64,000 nucleotides of DNA from contig JAKEKT010000137.1 of assembly GCA_021495925.1 (NCBI GenBank), positions 1 through 64,000 on the forward strand, given 5' to 3'. Below the pieces are notes generated by a model. That model made no database searches and was not told where the DNA came from. It saw nothing but the letters and a program-made list of their open reading frames with translations. A program made the position numbers and the translations under genes. Numbering within the stretch: position 1 is the first letter of the stretch; each line of letters opens with the position of its first letter. Positions 21,993 to 33,682 of this stretch are shown here, in pieces. The stretch comes from Diplodia intermedia (lineage: Eukaryota > Ascomycota > Dothideomycetes > Botryosphaeriales > Botryosphaeriaceae).

Positions 21993-23301
21993 CGTATCGC
22001 TGACTTTTTAGGATGATGTGCGGACGATAAGCACAAGGGGGACGTCGGGTTGCATTTATACTTTCTGGCAGCTGTTCAGGCACGCATCGCGCCGGTGCAT
22101 TTCTAAGCCTTCGAGTCGCGTCATGATCGTGCGGCAGAGACGAACGGGCTGACTGGAAGGGCAGGCGCAGTAGTTCAAGGAGCAGATACGAGCTTGCACC
22201 ACGCAACCGGCACGGCTGGACCGGGGTTGGCGAGCTTGGGCCGTTAAGGGCTGGCTGTTGCGCCGTTGGGATGGCGCAGAGGACAGACCACGGGGCTATC
22301 CGCTAACGGGCATGGCGGGCGGCTGCCAGACGTTCGACCGTGGGGGGAACGTGCAAGACGGTGGTCTAACCATGGTGTTGCCGCGAAATGCCCGACGACG
22401 TGGTCCGTTCCTGCGTCCCAGTTACCCCAAACAACATCGCGCGGAGAAACGGGGCGACGTTGCGCGGGAGGCAAGCTCCGTGGCCTGACCCGATGCAGGA
22501 CGTTGATTATACCCGTCGGCCGTAGCGATTCATGCTGGCAATGCGCCCTCGCAGAAAGTCCGAGCGGAATTTGGCCGCAGTTGCTTATAGCTGCCGTGTG
22601 GCCAATCACCTCGCTCCATTCGACCTTCCGTAATCAATCAACTGACTCGTATCGGGTGCAAGCAGGATCTGGTCGGAGTTTAAAGCCATGAAACACCCCG
22701 ACGCATGAGATTGAATGGCCACGCGAGCAGAAACATTCGAGACGAAAGAAAGCCATGGTAACCTCGCAAGACGCTCATCAACGGATGCTGGACGCCGAGG
22801 GGACGGAAGATGCCGTGCGTCTATTCGAAGGGTGTTGCAGATTGCGAAGTGCAGCGGGAACTGCTAGGCCAAGGCCACCAGCTCATCCGGTGGGGCTGAA
22901 GCTGTCAGGTACGGCCGGCTATTCAGGCACCGCTCAGCCTCATTAGGCCGGAGGAGGCGTAAGAGCATGACGTAGGGGCCGAAAGTTTATAAATTTGTTT
23001 CTTTCGTCTGCTAGACGCATGGCGTCCATAAAGCATCAGCAGGCCGCCGAGAGGATGTGGATTCGACATGCGCCATCCCACTGCTGTAAGGCGTGATTCG
23101 AGGCGTTTGAACCCAAGCAGCGTCCGGATCTTGGTTCCGCCTAAAGCCTTTGCCAGACCAGGCCATTGCGTAACCTTGGTTGCTGCAGTGGCGAGCTAAT
23201 CGTACGGCTTATGTATTAAGGACCGATCCCGGAGCAACGACATGACGAATTAATCCGTACAATCATCCGTTGCACGCACTGGCAAGTCTTCACTCCCTTC
23301 T
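21993..23301. other. Intergenic, nothing recognised
   Basis: Apart from the TATA-like element at 22054-22061 serving the minus-strand gene, I see no gene. Short frames such as 22266-22691 show no domain. Confidence 0.45.
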
Positions 23302-25014
23302 TCAAGCCAACAGCAAATCCATGCCCATGCTCTTCATGATGCGCTGCCGTTCGGCAGGGTCCCAGTTGCCGGTGCGGTCCCTCTCGTCCCACACTCTCTC
23401 GACGACCTTGGACGCCTTCTTGATGCTGCCGATGCCCATCTGCCAGCCCTTGGCGAACATGCGAAACGCCCTCTCGCGCAGCTCGGCGCCCTCGGCCTCG
23501 CACGCCACGACGAACAGCGGCCAGCTGATGCCGCACACGCCCACGGTGCGCTCGATGCTGTACGTCAGCTCCAGGTGCAGCAGGCCCGCCTCCACCAGCT
23601 GCTGCACGTCGGCCGGCGGCAGCCCGCGGAACTCGCGCGCCAGGTTGATGCGGCAGGCGTAGTAGAAGACCATGTAGTGGTGCACCAGCAGCCGCTCGTT
23701 GACGCCGTCCGACGGCCGCAGCGCCGCCACCATGCCCTGCACCTGCTCGATCTCGGCCTCGACCGCGTCCACCTCGTCGGCCGAGGGCGGGGTTGGTGAC
23801 CGCCGGAAGTGGTGCATGCTCTGCAGCGCGTTGAAGATGGGCTTGGGCAGCCCGAAGTAGCGGTCCAGGCAGTAGTTGTCGGGCGACGTGTAGTCGTCGT
23901 CCTCGTCGGGCAGCTCGCTGACGGTTCCGGGAAGATTACCGAGCTCGCCGTCGTCGTCGTCGTCGCAGATGCTGAGGCGCGAGTCGTCGTTGTTGTGCCA
24001 GTGGCCGACGACGTCCAGGCAGCGGAACAGCTGGTACAGGACTGGGGCGAAGGAGCCCTTGCGGAACGAGACGTTCTGCGAGGCGAGCCAGTCGCGGGCG
24101 CCCTTGACGTGGACGCGCCAGTTGGACGAGCTGCCAATGACGAGGTAGATGGAGGCCATGGTGATGATGGTGGCGAAGACGGCTTCGGGCTGGTCGCCCG
24201 TCTCGGCCACGCACCGGCGCAGGTGGGCCAGGCTGGTCTTGTAGTGCTTGATGCCTACGAGCGAGAGCTCCTGCTTCCGGGACGCGTCGGTCTCGCCCAT
24301 GTGGAAGGCCGAGATGGCGTACATGCCGTGCAGGAGAGCGGCGTGGCCGGGGTGGGCGACGGTCAGGTCGCCGGAGCCCAGGGCCAGTGGGATGAAGACG
24401 TTGCGGAAGGGGTTGTCCGGGCGCGGGGTGGGCAGGAAGATGCCGCTCAGGGTGGACGACCAGTGGTCGAAGAGAAGGCGCTCTTCGGCAGAGGCGGACA
24501 CGAGGTAGGGCTGCAGCTGCGTCACCAGGCGCATGCCCATCGACTCTGGAAACGGCGACGAGGCATGGGGCGGGGAGGCGGCGGGCGAGAAGAGCACGAC
24601 GCTGCTGTCGTAGCTGCTGAGGCTGGCCGGGGACGAGGCCTCAGCAGAGTCGGCGTCGGAGCAGGCGTCGTCGACGGAGAAGACGCCAAAGGGCTGGACG
24701 TGGACCTCGCAGGGGCCGTCCAGCGAGTCCAGGCTCTCCAGCGTCTCGTCGAGGAAGGCGTCCGGGTAGGTGGGATTCAGGCGGGCCTTGTCGTCGAACA
24801 GGCGCCTCATCTGCATGCGCTGCGGCGGGCCCGTCTCGTCGGGGTCCACCCAGTGCAGGCGGATGCCATAGCCCTCGCACTCGCGCTTGGAGCGGCGGCA
24901 GCGGTCGCAGTGGGGTCTGGCGCCATCGCACTTGAGGCCGCGCGAGCGGCAGGTCCAGCAGCCGGTGAAGGTCTTGGTGCGTTTCTTGGGGGTGCGCGCG
25001 GTTTTGGACGGCAT
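23302..25014 (-). CDS. Zn2Cys6 transcription factor
   Basis: A single 570-residue exon. I start it at the ATG at 25014 because the longer frame begins with TTG. Residues 19-49 are a canonical binuclear cluster (CWTCRSRGLKCDGARPHCDR then CRRSKREC, spacing CX2CX6CX6CX2CX6C). Basic residues precede it. An acidic, serine-rich linker follows, then a helical region typical of the fungal_trans_2 regulators (FDHWSSTLSGIFLP, NPFRNVFIPLAL, HPGHAALLHGMYAISAFHMG, FATIITMASIYLV, WRVHVKGARDWL). A run of five Asp sits in the late part. It should be a nuclear DNA-binding regulator; its targets are unknown. It lies between the secreted binding-protein gene and the GST-like gene, all on the minus strand. Confidence 0.92.
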   Translation of the reverse strand: MPSKTARTPKKRTKTFTGCWTCRSRGLKCDGARPHCDRCRRSKRECEGYGIRLHWVDPDETGPPQRMQMRRLFDDKARLNPTYPDAFLDETLESLDSLDGPCEVHVQPFGVFSVDDACSDADSAEASSPASLSSYDSSVVLFSPAASPPHASSPFPESMGMRLVTQLQPYLVSASAEERLLFDHWSSTLSGIFLPTPRPDNPFRNVFIPLALGSGDLTVAHPGHAALLHGMYAISAFHMGETDASRKQELSLVGIKHYKTSLAHLRRCVAETGDQPEAVFATIITMASIYLVIGSSSNWRVHVKGARDWLASQNVSFRKGSFAPVLYQLFRCLDVVGHWHNNDDSRLSICDDDDDGELGNLPGTVSELPDEDDDYTSPDNYCLDRYFGLPKPIFNALQSMHHFRRSPTPPSADEVDAVEAEIEQVQGMVAALRPSDGVNERLLVHHYMVFYYACRINLAREFRGLPPADVQQLVEAGLLHLELTYSIERTVGVCGISWPLFVVACEAEGAELRERAFRMFAKGWQMGIGSIKKASKVVERVWDERDRTGNWDPAERQRIMKSMGMDLLLA

Positions 25015-25253
25015 CCGCCTCCTGGGTCGACCGGGGTCACCGCGCCCCAATCACAAAGCACAGGATCCGGTGCGATGGGTGGGCAAGATGCGCGCGCGCG
25101 GAATGATGAGAGGTGGAGGGACGGAGGACAGGACAGCGGGCGAGGGCGCGTGCGAGGACGGCGGGCCGGCCAAGCGAGTCAGCCGCGAATCACGGCAGGT
25201 GACAGCGAGCCCTGACGTAACCCGCCCGTCGCTCCTTCCATCCATTTAATTCA

Positions 25254-26299
25254 CTACGCCTTCTTGACAGTGTATCCAGCCCGCGGAAAGTGCAGCCTGA
25301 TGCCGTTCTCCAGCCCAATGACCGTCTCGTCGCGCGTCACCCCGACCAGCCTGCCCACCTGCGGATGAGAGCCAGGCGTTGAGTCCGCACTCTCCACCGA
25401 CACGTCCTCGCCCGCTGCAATGCCGAGCGCGTCCGTCGGTGCGACGTCTGCCTTCTCCTCTGCGTAATCCGACTGCAGAATCAGCATCTCGGCCTCCTCC
25501 GCAGAAATCGTTTCTGGCTGCACCACCGGCAACCTCGCCACCCTGGAGACGATGGGTTAGCAGTGCTGGGGGTGAATGCTGAGGCTGATTACTTGCCAGG
25601 AATGCACTCTCGGAAAATCCTCCTTGCTCATGCCCGGCTCGTCGCCCAGCCCAATTGACTGCAATGCCCATCGCACAAGCGGCGCCACGTGTACATCTGC
25701 CACCGACGGCTGCTCTCCACCGAGATACTTCCCGCCGTGGCCGAGGAATTCGTTTTCAATCACCGCCAGCAGAGACGCGACTCCGCCCAGCGCACTTGGC
25801 CGCAGCGACTCCAGGTCAGGCCGGCCCAAGACCGCTACGCTAATCAGAAAAAGACTCGAATCGAAAAAGGCATCACTTACGGAATATCGTCTCCCGGTCT
25901 CTCCTGAAAGACGGGTTCGAGAACTTTGCCGGCACCGCGGGAACCACCTGCTCGAAGAACTGCGTCGCGAACGCTGCAAACGCCTTGTCGGCAGCCCCGG
26001 CCTTGACCTTGTGGAACTTGCGCTGCACGACATTGACCATGGCTGCCGTGTCGCAGAAGACGTCTTTGCCCATGGCCAGCACCGGGATGCGCCGGTACGT
26101 TATGCCCAGCGCCTGCAAATCCGGGCGCGGGAGCACCACCGGCTGGTCCACGCGCTGGAACTCGACATCGGAGAGATGCAGCAGGTACCGCATCTTCTGC
26201 GAAAAGGGCGAGAAGTCTGTCCATCTCTCAGTACAAGTCTCGGCCGGCTTGTGAGTGTCTTGGCCCACCGTAATCATACAGGATGATCGGAAAGCTCAT
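25254..26299 (-). CDS. Glutathione S-transferase-like protein
   Basis: Four exons (26269-26299, 25881-26216, 25597-25834, 25254-25542) join to 297 residues. The N-terminus MSFPIILYDYDFSPFSQKMR is a thioredoxin-fold GST start with the SPFSQK active-site loop. RRIPVLAMGKDVFCDTAAMV supplies the cis-Pro and the Asp that contacts glutathione. A helical C-terminal domain follows (GGEQPSVADVHVAPLVRWAL), and residues 200-297 form an extra domain not found in standard GSTs. The third intron only keeps frame if the donor is GC (GCAAGT, the strong GC-AG consensus), giving VHSWVARLPVVQPE. The likely role is glutathione-dependent detoxification or reduction in the cytosol; the substrate is unknown. Confidence 0.85.
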
Positions 26300-26412
26300 G
26301 GTGATGGTCGTTGTTCTTCGAGTCCTGTGCTACTTTCTTGAAAGCGAGCGGCAAAGCACGCAAAGCAATTGACCCAAGTCGTCTTCGTCATCCGCGCGGA
26401 ACCCCTCCGAGG

Positions 26413-26894
26413 CTAGTACGTTCCAAGTGAAGCTGTGAGATGGTTCACCTTTAGCGCCGCCACAGCCACCACTAGCACCGAAAACCTCGTGCCCTCGATA
26501 ACCGCCAGCCGGCCCTCTTCTCCACTCCCATAATCCACGACCTTGACCAGCCTCCCCTCGACCGAAAACGCCGACTTCCGCACCCTCGCTGGCTTCACCG
26601 TCGCACTCGTACTTCCATGTTGGGGAGGCGGGGATGGTCGTGCAGATGGGCGCTTGGGGTGTCCATGTGGCTGGGGTTGATGCGGCGGGTGCGGGCGAGC
26701 GGGGCTGGGGACGGTGTGGAGCCGGGAAATCGTCTCGTGGGATTGAGGTGGAAGAGGCTGGTTTTGCCGGTGGTGGACTTGTGGACTTTGGTCTCGGTTT
26801 TGGTTGCTTTTACGGGACTCCCGCCGGCGAGATCATGAGCCGTGTACTCCGCATGGGAAGGCGGATGCCTGGTAGGTATGAGGGCGGTTGTCAT
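26413..26894 (-). pseudogene. Frameshifted hypothetical gene (low confidence)
   Basis: Two adjoining minus-strand frames look coding. The first is 99 codons from an ATG at 26894 (TALIPTRHPPSH...SHMDTPSAHLHDHP). The second, ending at a stop at 26413, contains KPARVRKSAFSVEGRLVKVV and DYGSGEEGRLAVIEGTRF. They overlap around 26590-26600 and no intron can join them, so a one-base shift is implied. I do not recognise the family. It may instead be chance coding in a GC-rich stretch. Confidence 0.35.
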
Positions 26895-28498
26895 TTTTTT
26901 CTATTCTTCTTCTGTGTCAACAATGGTCTTTTTAGCCCGGTGATACGACGCCTTCAGCACGTCGTCCATGTGGTTTTATGTATGCATGTCTCGATAAGAT
27001 ATGTCGGAAGACAGGCCGAGGCCGCATCGGCACCGTGTCCCGTCCCGGCGTAGGCACGTGCACTCGCGTCATCGCTTCCGATATTCTTAAAACGACCGTC
27101 ATGATGCTCGTTTTGTTTGGTAGTTGGGTGTTTTCCTTGGACGTAGGGTAAGCGTGTGAAGTAGGTGTCTGTTAGGAATTGGGCCATATGGCAGCTTGCC
27201 TTTACTCAAGTTTGACGTTATTCTTAATGCGAACCCTTTTTGTAGTCACTTACCTGTATTTCTAGTAGTATATCTATGTGTAGATTATAGTAGACAGTAA
27301 AGCTTCTTTACGAGAAATCGTCTTCCGTGGAATACTCGAGTAGCCATGGTGTTCGACGAAATAGGACGGGTTCATTCCGCCGTCGGGCCGCATCCCCCGT
27401 TCAGGTATAAAAAAAGGACAAACAGTCCGCCGGAAAAGGGGTTGCCTTTAGCCGCTCGCTACAGCCAAAAAGGCGCACAAATCCCAGTTTCCGAGAAACC
27501 TTGATGTCATCGGGTGTTCAACAGTTCTGCGGAAAATGTCCGCAGCACACGTTGTCAGCAACATCCGAGTCATATCAAACGAGCGCATGTTTCGAGCATG
27601 AGTTCGGAAGTTATGGGACCGAGATGAGAGCGTTGCCTCGCATACAACTAAGGCAATGGACACCGTTTGGGTGTTCTTCGAGATCGCAGTCGGTTGAAAT
27701 GTCTCACTGTCGGTGTGGCGAAGGGACGACCCCTCTTGGCTGCAGCATCTCGACATGGACTCGCGATCGGCATTCACCGCTCATAGGGAAGGTGAGAATG
27801 TCGAGGAGGGAGGCCTCGCAATCTCGTTTGCTAAGTACTGTTCCGAGACGGAGCTGCCCACTACGGTGCTCGCCGCATGAGCAGCCAGGATAAGGTTATG
27901 CGCATTAGAGGTCGCTCTTCTTTAGTGTCACAGTCTGGAGCTACAAAACGTACGAGCAAAATCTGTACAGTCCACTGTGGCCGGTTCACCCGCTGGCTAC
28001 CGTTGTGTACAGCACACAGAACAGGAAGAATAGGTAGGTGATTTGCCACGCTCTAGGAACGAAATTGATCACCGCTGCGCTCTCCGGGATGCACTGCAAC
28101 TAGCGCGTCTCTGACTACCATCGCTCCGGACCTGATATATCCTTCACGCCGGCAGTTTCTCGGCAAGGCCCTAAAGTGCAGGTGTTGTCTACATGTTTGC
28201 CGCGGAAAGACTCCTCTTGCATGACCTCCCGCCAGTGCAGGCAAAATGGCCGATGCGCCCGCACTAAGCACCTGACAAAACAATTCATCCCGGCCCTCTG
28301 ATCCGGATGTGCTGATACTCACCCAGTCGTACTCGGCATTTGTCCGGCCTGCCAAGTGTTCGACACGACCTTTGTCCATGTACGCAAGCTCCGAACGGAT
28401 ATAAGTAGCCCCAATCCCCCTCTCCCTCACCAACCAACAACGACCAATCCATCATCAAACCTCGACCCGCCATCCATCTGCCACACCTCCGAGCAAAC
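26895..28498. other. Intergenic with promoter of the small secreted gene
   Basis: No gene is supported. A TATA-like GATATAAGT at 28398-28406 lies about 95 bases before the next ATG, followed by CA-rich leader sequence. Confidence 0.45.
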
Positions 28499-28737
28499 AT
28501 GCGTTTTTCTCTCGGCTTCCTCCTCCTCGCCCTCTCCGCCACCGGCCTGGCGCAGACCCCCCAGGAATACTGCGACGTAAGGCCATCCCAATCTCTTTGT
28601 CGTTCGTGAAGTGCTGTGTCGGCCGCTGACATGTACACACACTGTAGGAGTGCTGCAACTCGTGCGTGAACGATGGCTGTCACAGAAGCTGTGAGAACTG
28701 GATCTGTGCCCCCAGGGGCGTGTCTTGCAGCATCTGA
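28499..28737 (+). CDS. Small secreted cysteine-rich protein (effector or antimicrobial candidate)
   Basis: Two exons (28499-28576 and 28648-28737) with a GTAAGG...GTAG intron give 55 residues. The signal peptide is MRFSLGFLLLALSATGLA. The mature 37 residues hold eight cysteines with spacing C-X2-CC-X2-C-X4-C-X3-C-X4-C-X6-C, enough for four disulfides. The intron falls just after the first cysteine, and a TATA box lies about 95 bases upstream. Size, secretion signal and cysteine density fit small secreted effectors or antimicrobial peptides of fungi. I recognise no family. It is isolated, with more than 400 bases free of genes on each side. Confidence 0.75.
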
Positions 28738-29205
28738 GCTGAGCCCGAGGAGCTGCCGCGGTTGGTGGGTGTGGTGGGCTGGTGAGCTCTTGTGTGGCTT
28801 GGGCTGATGGTGTTGTAGACCGACTTCTCGACTTGAATGATGCTTGATGCTTGGAAGAGAAGCTGCCCTCCGAAAGATGGCCCATTTGCAAGGTCTCGCT
28901 GAGGGCGTTCTTGGTCGACTGAACGGGAGATGATTGTGTTCTTTAGCAAATAGTCTACTAGAGCAAGAAACTCACACCTGTAAATGATTATGGACGTCCA
29001 CTTTTACACGTGGATTAAGATGGCATGCTATTTCCAGAAATGAGATATCGAATGTGATCGTGACTTTTTCTTACATTAATGAGAATGATAAATTATTCTT
29101 TGCGTTACAGCTCTCTTGCTCTTCACTGCAATTTGATCTCAGTCAATTTCTTCCGAACCTATTTCCTTGTCTTCACTTTCATCGATGTCAGCGCCTCAGT
29201 CATCA
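28738..29205. other. Convergent spacer
   Basis: The spacer holds 3' ends only; AT-rich from about 28980. I see no gene. Confidence 0.5.
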
Positions 29206-32200
29206 TCATCGCCATAACCACTCCTCCGGCTCGCCATCGTCCGCGGATTCACCATCGTCCGTGGATTCGTCGTCCTCGTATTCTTGGCAGTAGTGGTTCT
29301 CATCAACTGTTGCAGAAGGATACACCCACGAACAAGAAGCACAAATCTGCCAAGTCTCTACCGCTTTGGAGCTCCCACTCTCGAAATTTCCATCGAATTC
29401 TTCGGGCTTCCATGACTTGTTCAAGTGTGACTTGAGAAGCTTCACTGCTGCCATATGAGCAGATCGGGATGCAAGATGGAATACCCGTTGGGAAGATGGG
29501 GTCTCCGGGATGCCAATGAGAGCACCGGCATTGAGGAGCAACTGCAACATGTCAAGACGCCCGTGTTCAACAGCAGCTTCTAATGCGGTTCTTCCTCTCC
29601 TCTCCGCAGCGGGTGCATTTGGGTCGGCTCCACGGTCGAGAAACATTCGAGCGATACCAAGATAGCCCCTCATTGATGCTAGCTGGAGAGCAGTGGCGCC
29701 CCCACATGGCGCTGGTGGTGCATTGCAATCGGCTCCCTTATCGAGCAGGAGCTGAACGATGGCGAAATGGCCATTATCTGTAGCAGCTTGCAAGGCGGTC
29801 TTTCCGTTGTATGGCTCGGCTGGAGCATTAATATCCGCGCCGTGGGCAAGCAAGGTGTTCAGGATATCAGATAGGCCCATCGCAGCTGCACCCGCTAATG
29901 GGGTGACCGTGTTCCCCTCGATGGTTTGCATCCGATCTTCCACACTAGAGACTCCGGTTTGTAATAAAAGCTCTACAATGCTTTTTCTTTGCCGTTGGAT
30001 TGCTGCTCCGATAGCCGATTGACGAAAGTGGAATACTCCGATGTTCAAGTTTTGCTGGATCCAAAGCCACGAGCCAAATATCTCTACGTATACACATTCC
30101 TCACAGGTGCCGTATTCCAACTCCGCATAACGACGGGGTCCCCTAAGAAGAATTCCGGAGTTTAGGAGCTGCAGTACAACGTTCTCATCTTGTTTGTTGA
30201 TGGCGAGTGCAAGGATTCTTTGCCCATCAACTGTCCGGGTGGAGCCATGAGACCTTTCCAGCGCAATCTTGGATAGTATTGTAGCAATAGAATCCAGAGG
30301 ACTTCCCATAGCTGCAGTCATCAGAGCTCTGTCATCGAATACATCCGCTCCCTTTGCAATTAAGCGTTCAACCAACTCGGCATCGTCGGTCCATAACGCA
30401 GCTTGAAGTGCAGTTACACCATCGCGGTAGGCCTGAGGGTGGTTTATATCAGCTCCAAAATCCAACAAAAGCTGTACTAGAGCCATGTCTTCCGCCAAAA
30501 TTGCTTCCGAGAGAGCAGTGCAGCCGAGCTCTGCGGTTCCAGTGTCATTGACATCAAGTCCGTAATCCAATAAGAGTGTAGCCGCTTGAATATTTCTAGA
30601 CCGTACGGCCTCGATGAGTGCTGTCGTTCCAGAATGGGGCGTGGACGGAGTATTAAAAAGGTCAGGTCTGCCGGAAAAAAAGTTCCATAAGACCCCACTT
30701 CCGCTTCTTAGGGCAGCCTGCAGAGCAGTCAAGCCGTGATGGTCTGCAGCCGGTGCGTGTAGGTCTGCTCCATGGTCCAGGAGGAGAAAAAAGAGCTCTT
30801 CTTGTCCCAACTCGGCTGCAGCTTGGAGTGCGGTCCTGCTCCGTTCCCAGGACTGGCTCCATCCACCCCAAATATCCCAAAAAGCTGTCTTGTCCTGGGG
30901 AGGCTCATTTGGGTCGGCGCCGAATTCGAGCAAACGATGTATTGTAGCAAGATCTTCTCTGTCGACTTTGTCCATACCAATTGCCGAAATTGCGGCTTGG
31001 AGTGGGCTGGGTCCCAAGTTGTACATAGCCGCTGCACCGGATCGGTTTGGTGAAGCGCCCGATTCAAGAAGGAAGGATACAACATCGTAATGCCCTTCAC
31101 GCGCGGCCATCGTCAGAGCCGAATAGCCGTCTGGTAAGTGATGGTTGATATCAACAAGTGGGAGCAATGCATTAACAATGTCGACATGACCCCATTCTGC
31201 AGCGATGACGAGCCACAAAGCTTTGTGGTTGGGCTCGATGTTGCTGTGGAAGCTTTGGAATTGGCTGGAGTCAACAAAACATCTCAGAAGGTCTGCATCT
31301 CCATACCGTATTGCATCAACAAATGCACATTCTCTGAGATGTCTTATCCTCCTGAGCTGATTGAGATCAGCTCCGCATGCAACGAGTTCTTTTGCAATCT
31401 TATGATGTTTGGATCTGACGGCAGCTTCTAAAGCGGTGTGATTGGTGTGTGGCACTAACAGCGGTGTTCGTGCGACAGGGCGGGCGTTTGGATCTACTCC
31501 CGCGTCGAGCAAGCGCCGAAGAGTTTCCAAACATCCTGTTCTCGCTGCCTCTGTGAGATGTAATGCATGAGGTGCGACTTTGCCTTGCTTGAGGAGGGCC
31601 ACGGCCAACGGGTCATTGCCTTCATCGAGAAGAACTAAGAACAGCTTCTCTGTAAATGCTTCCGTTGCGATGCTCGTGGAAGAGAGGAGTCTGTCGATTG
31701 CTTTTCCGTTTGCAGGGGTGCTAAAGAATTGCACCAAGAACGTTCCTAGCTTAGGAGTTCCAAGGCCATTGTAGAACAGGTACATGGCGTGCATGAGAAA
31801 CTGTGCAGCAGGGTCCTCAGTGCTGCCAAATGAATACGCCGTGGAGGCGTCGGGCGGCATCATTGCTTGCAAGAGCGAGTTGCGTCTGGCAACATTCATG
31901 ACTTGGTTGCATTGCCGGCGTCCATTTGTTACACCATCTGGAGGTATGACGAAGGAAGCAAGATGGGCTGGATCCAATAGGACCAGTTGATCGTGCGGAG
32001 CTTTTCAACAGCCGTTAGCACAATGTTTGTATTTTATTGTCGCAATCAAGTTCACCTTTCAAGTCGAAGTCGCAAAAGTTGAGAAGCGAAAGATAGGGAA
32101 GCCCATTTGTTCGAGGCGGGATTGCAGTCACATCAAAGTCGATGGTTGTCTTCCAAGAGGGTTTGAAGTCACGGCTCCTCGTCATGGCCACACTTCCTCG

Positions 32201-32759
32201 ATTTCCTATGCATTGAACCGTTCGAGCTTCCTCCATGGAAGGCATGTCCGGACTCGCCGGAGTTGGAGTACACATGTGTATTCCGGGAGGTGTGCTTGGT
32301 TCACATTCGAAGGCTTGTTGCAAAAGACATCAGTTTGGTCCTTTTGTAGTGCGAGGAATATTACCTACTGGATGACTTGGAAAGGCCATATCGCGATACT
32401 TCATGCACCAATTTCTCCATTTGTAGCAGTCGGCCATCGACGAAGACATTACTCTTCTTGCCTTGGCGTTGGCGCTTGGAAACCTTGTAATGCACGGTGC
32501 TCCAGTGTTGTTTTGTCAAATATTTCCGGAGCCGCCACTTTTTCTGGAACTGCCGCTCGTACTGCTTCTTCCTGTGAGTCTTGTCAGTGCTCCTCTTTGG
32601 CATGCGATATGGCATGTTTCGTTGAACTTACGTTGCAGAAAAGTGGTGCGGAGCCTCCTTCATGATCTCCATGACCTCCTTCAAAGTTTTCCCTTCGTCC
32701 ACGTAGAGAGCTGTCATAGCCTCCCTATGTCGCTCCCAATCAAGCGAACAAGCAGCCAT
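29206..32759 (-). CDS. Clr5-domain ankyrin-repeat protein
   Basis: Four exons (32632-32759, 32369-32571, 32056-32313, 29206-32000) join to 1,127 residues. Residues 1-60 form a Clr5 domain: SLDWERHREAMTALYVDEGK, then TLKEVMEIMKEAPHHFSAT, then KKQYERQFQKKWRLRKYL. This domain occurs at the N-terminus of many fungal proteins and resembles a DNA-binding or self-association module. After a linker the rest is ankyrin: about a dozen or more repeats with units such as NGHFAIVQLLLDKGADCNAP and GVTALQAALWTDDAELVERL. Such proteins are usually nuclear or signalling scaffolds; partners are unknown. A TATA-like GGATATAAGCG lies near 32880. The two last introns end in AAG, acceptable but unusual. The C-terminus is highly acidic (EDDESTDDGESADDGE). 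Confidence 0.88.
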
Positions 32760-33682
32760 GATGGTCGCATAGATGAAGGTGAAGTGGGGAAAAGAACTGG
32801 GATTGATCGGAACTACTACAAGAGGAGGGGGTAGTGTCCGCCTGATGCAGGTTGATATGATGATTCCGCGTCGCTTATATCCTTCAACGCAGAGGCAGCG
32901 ACTCGGAAAGGGACAACAGAGCGGTGGTCGCACAATGACGCCCGGCTGAGAGCCGTGGCGTGGCCTAGAACCATGTGAGAATTCTCATTGGAGGATACAA
33001 AATCCGCGCGCATGACATGGGGGCCTGGTCGACTACAGCGTGGCAGTTGAGCGGTGATGACAGCATAGCCTCAGAGGAGACTGTTTCAGCCTGTGCAAGG
33101 ACGCACCCGGCTCCAATTTCCATGTATAGAATCCGCGCGCATCATGCCGTGGATGCTCATGGGTGCTGCAAGACACCACGCACATGTTACCCTGCTTTGG
33201 AGCCTTGCAGCATCCACACGAAACGGCATTCTCGGTGATTAAGCTAGCCAGACAACATTGAAGTATTCAGCCTGGAAACTGAAGTTCCAAGAAAGTTGCG
33301 TAGACACGCATTGCTTTGATTCGGATGCTATCTAATTTCACGCCAGCTCTTGGCGTCTGTACAGAATCCGCGGGAGCGAGGCTGTGGCGCTTACGGTGCT
33401 TCTCCACGTCAGCCTGCAGTTGGAGCCTTCAGCCGTTGTCGCCCCATCATTGACTTCGGCGATTGACCACCCTGATTGGTTGTTACAAAATCCGCGCGCC
33501 AGCCTCAATGCATTTTGTTATGGTGCGAATGCATCAGCCACATTTACAGAATCCGCACCGCTTCTTAGTTTATTTAAACAACACTGGGATTGCCGAAAGC
33601 GCCCTTGCACTCAACACACAAGACTCAATTACCTTCGCGTAATCTACCACGATCACTCCACCGTCCACGCACGATAGTACAA
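32760..33682. promoter_or_regulatory. Divergent spacer with five copies of one motif
   Basis: Five same-strand copies of a motif close to TACARAATCCGCGCG lie at 33001, 33130, 33365, 33489 and 33550 (positions of AATCC). Four are preceded by TACA or a near match and three extend through CGCGC. The spacer separates the Clr5-ankyrin gene from a small membrane-protein gene, so the copies could be a bidirectional operator. A TATA-like TTTATTTAAAC lies near 33570 for the plus-strand gene. Confidence 0.6.

Noticed and set aside
23809..25215. 468-codon plus-strand frame
   Set aside because: It is antisense to the Zn2Cys6 regulator, which has a canonical cluster and helical domain; the plus frame is Val/Gly/Arg-rich filler.
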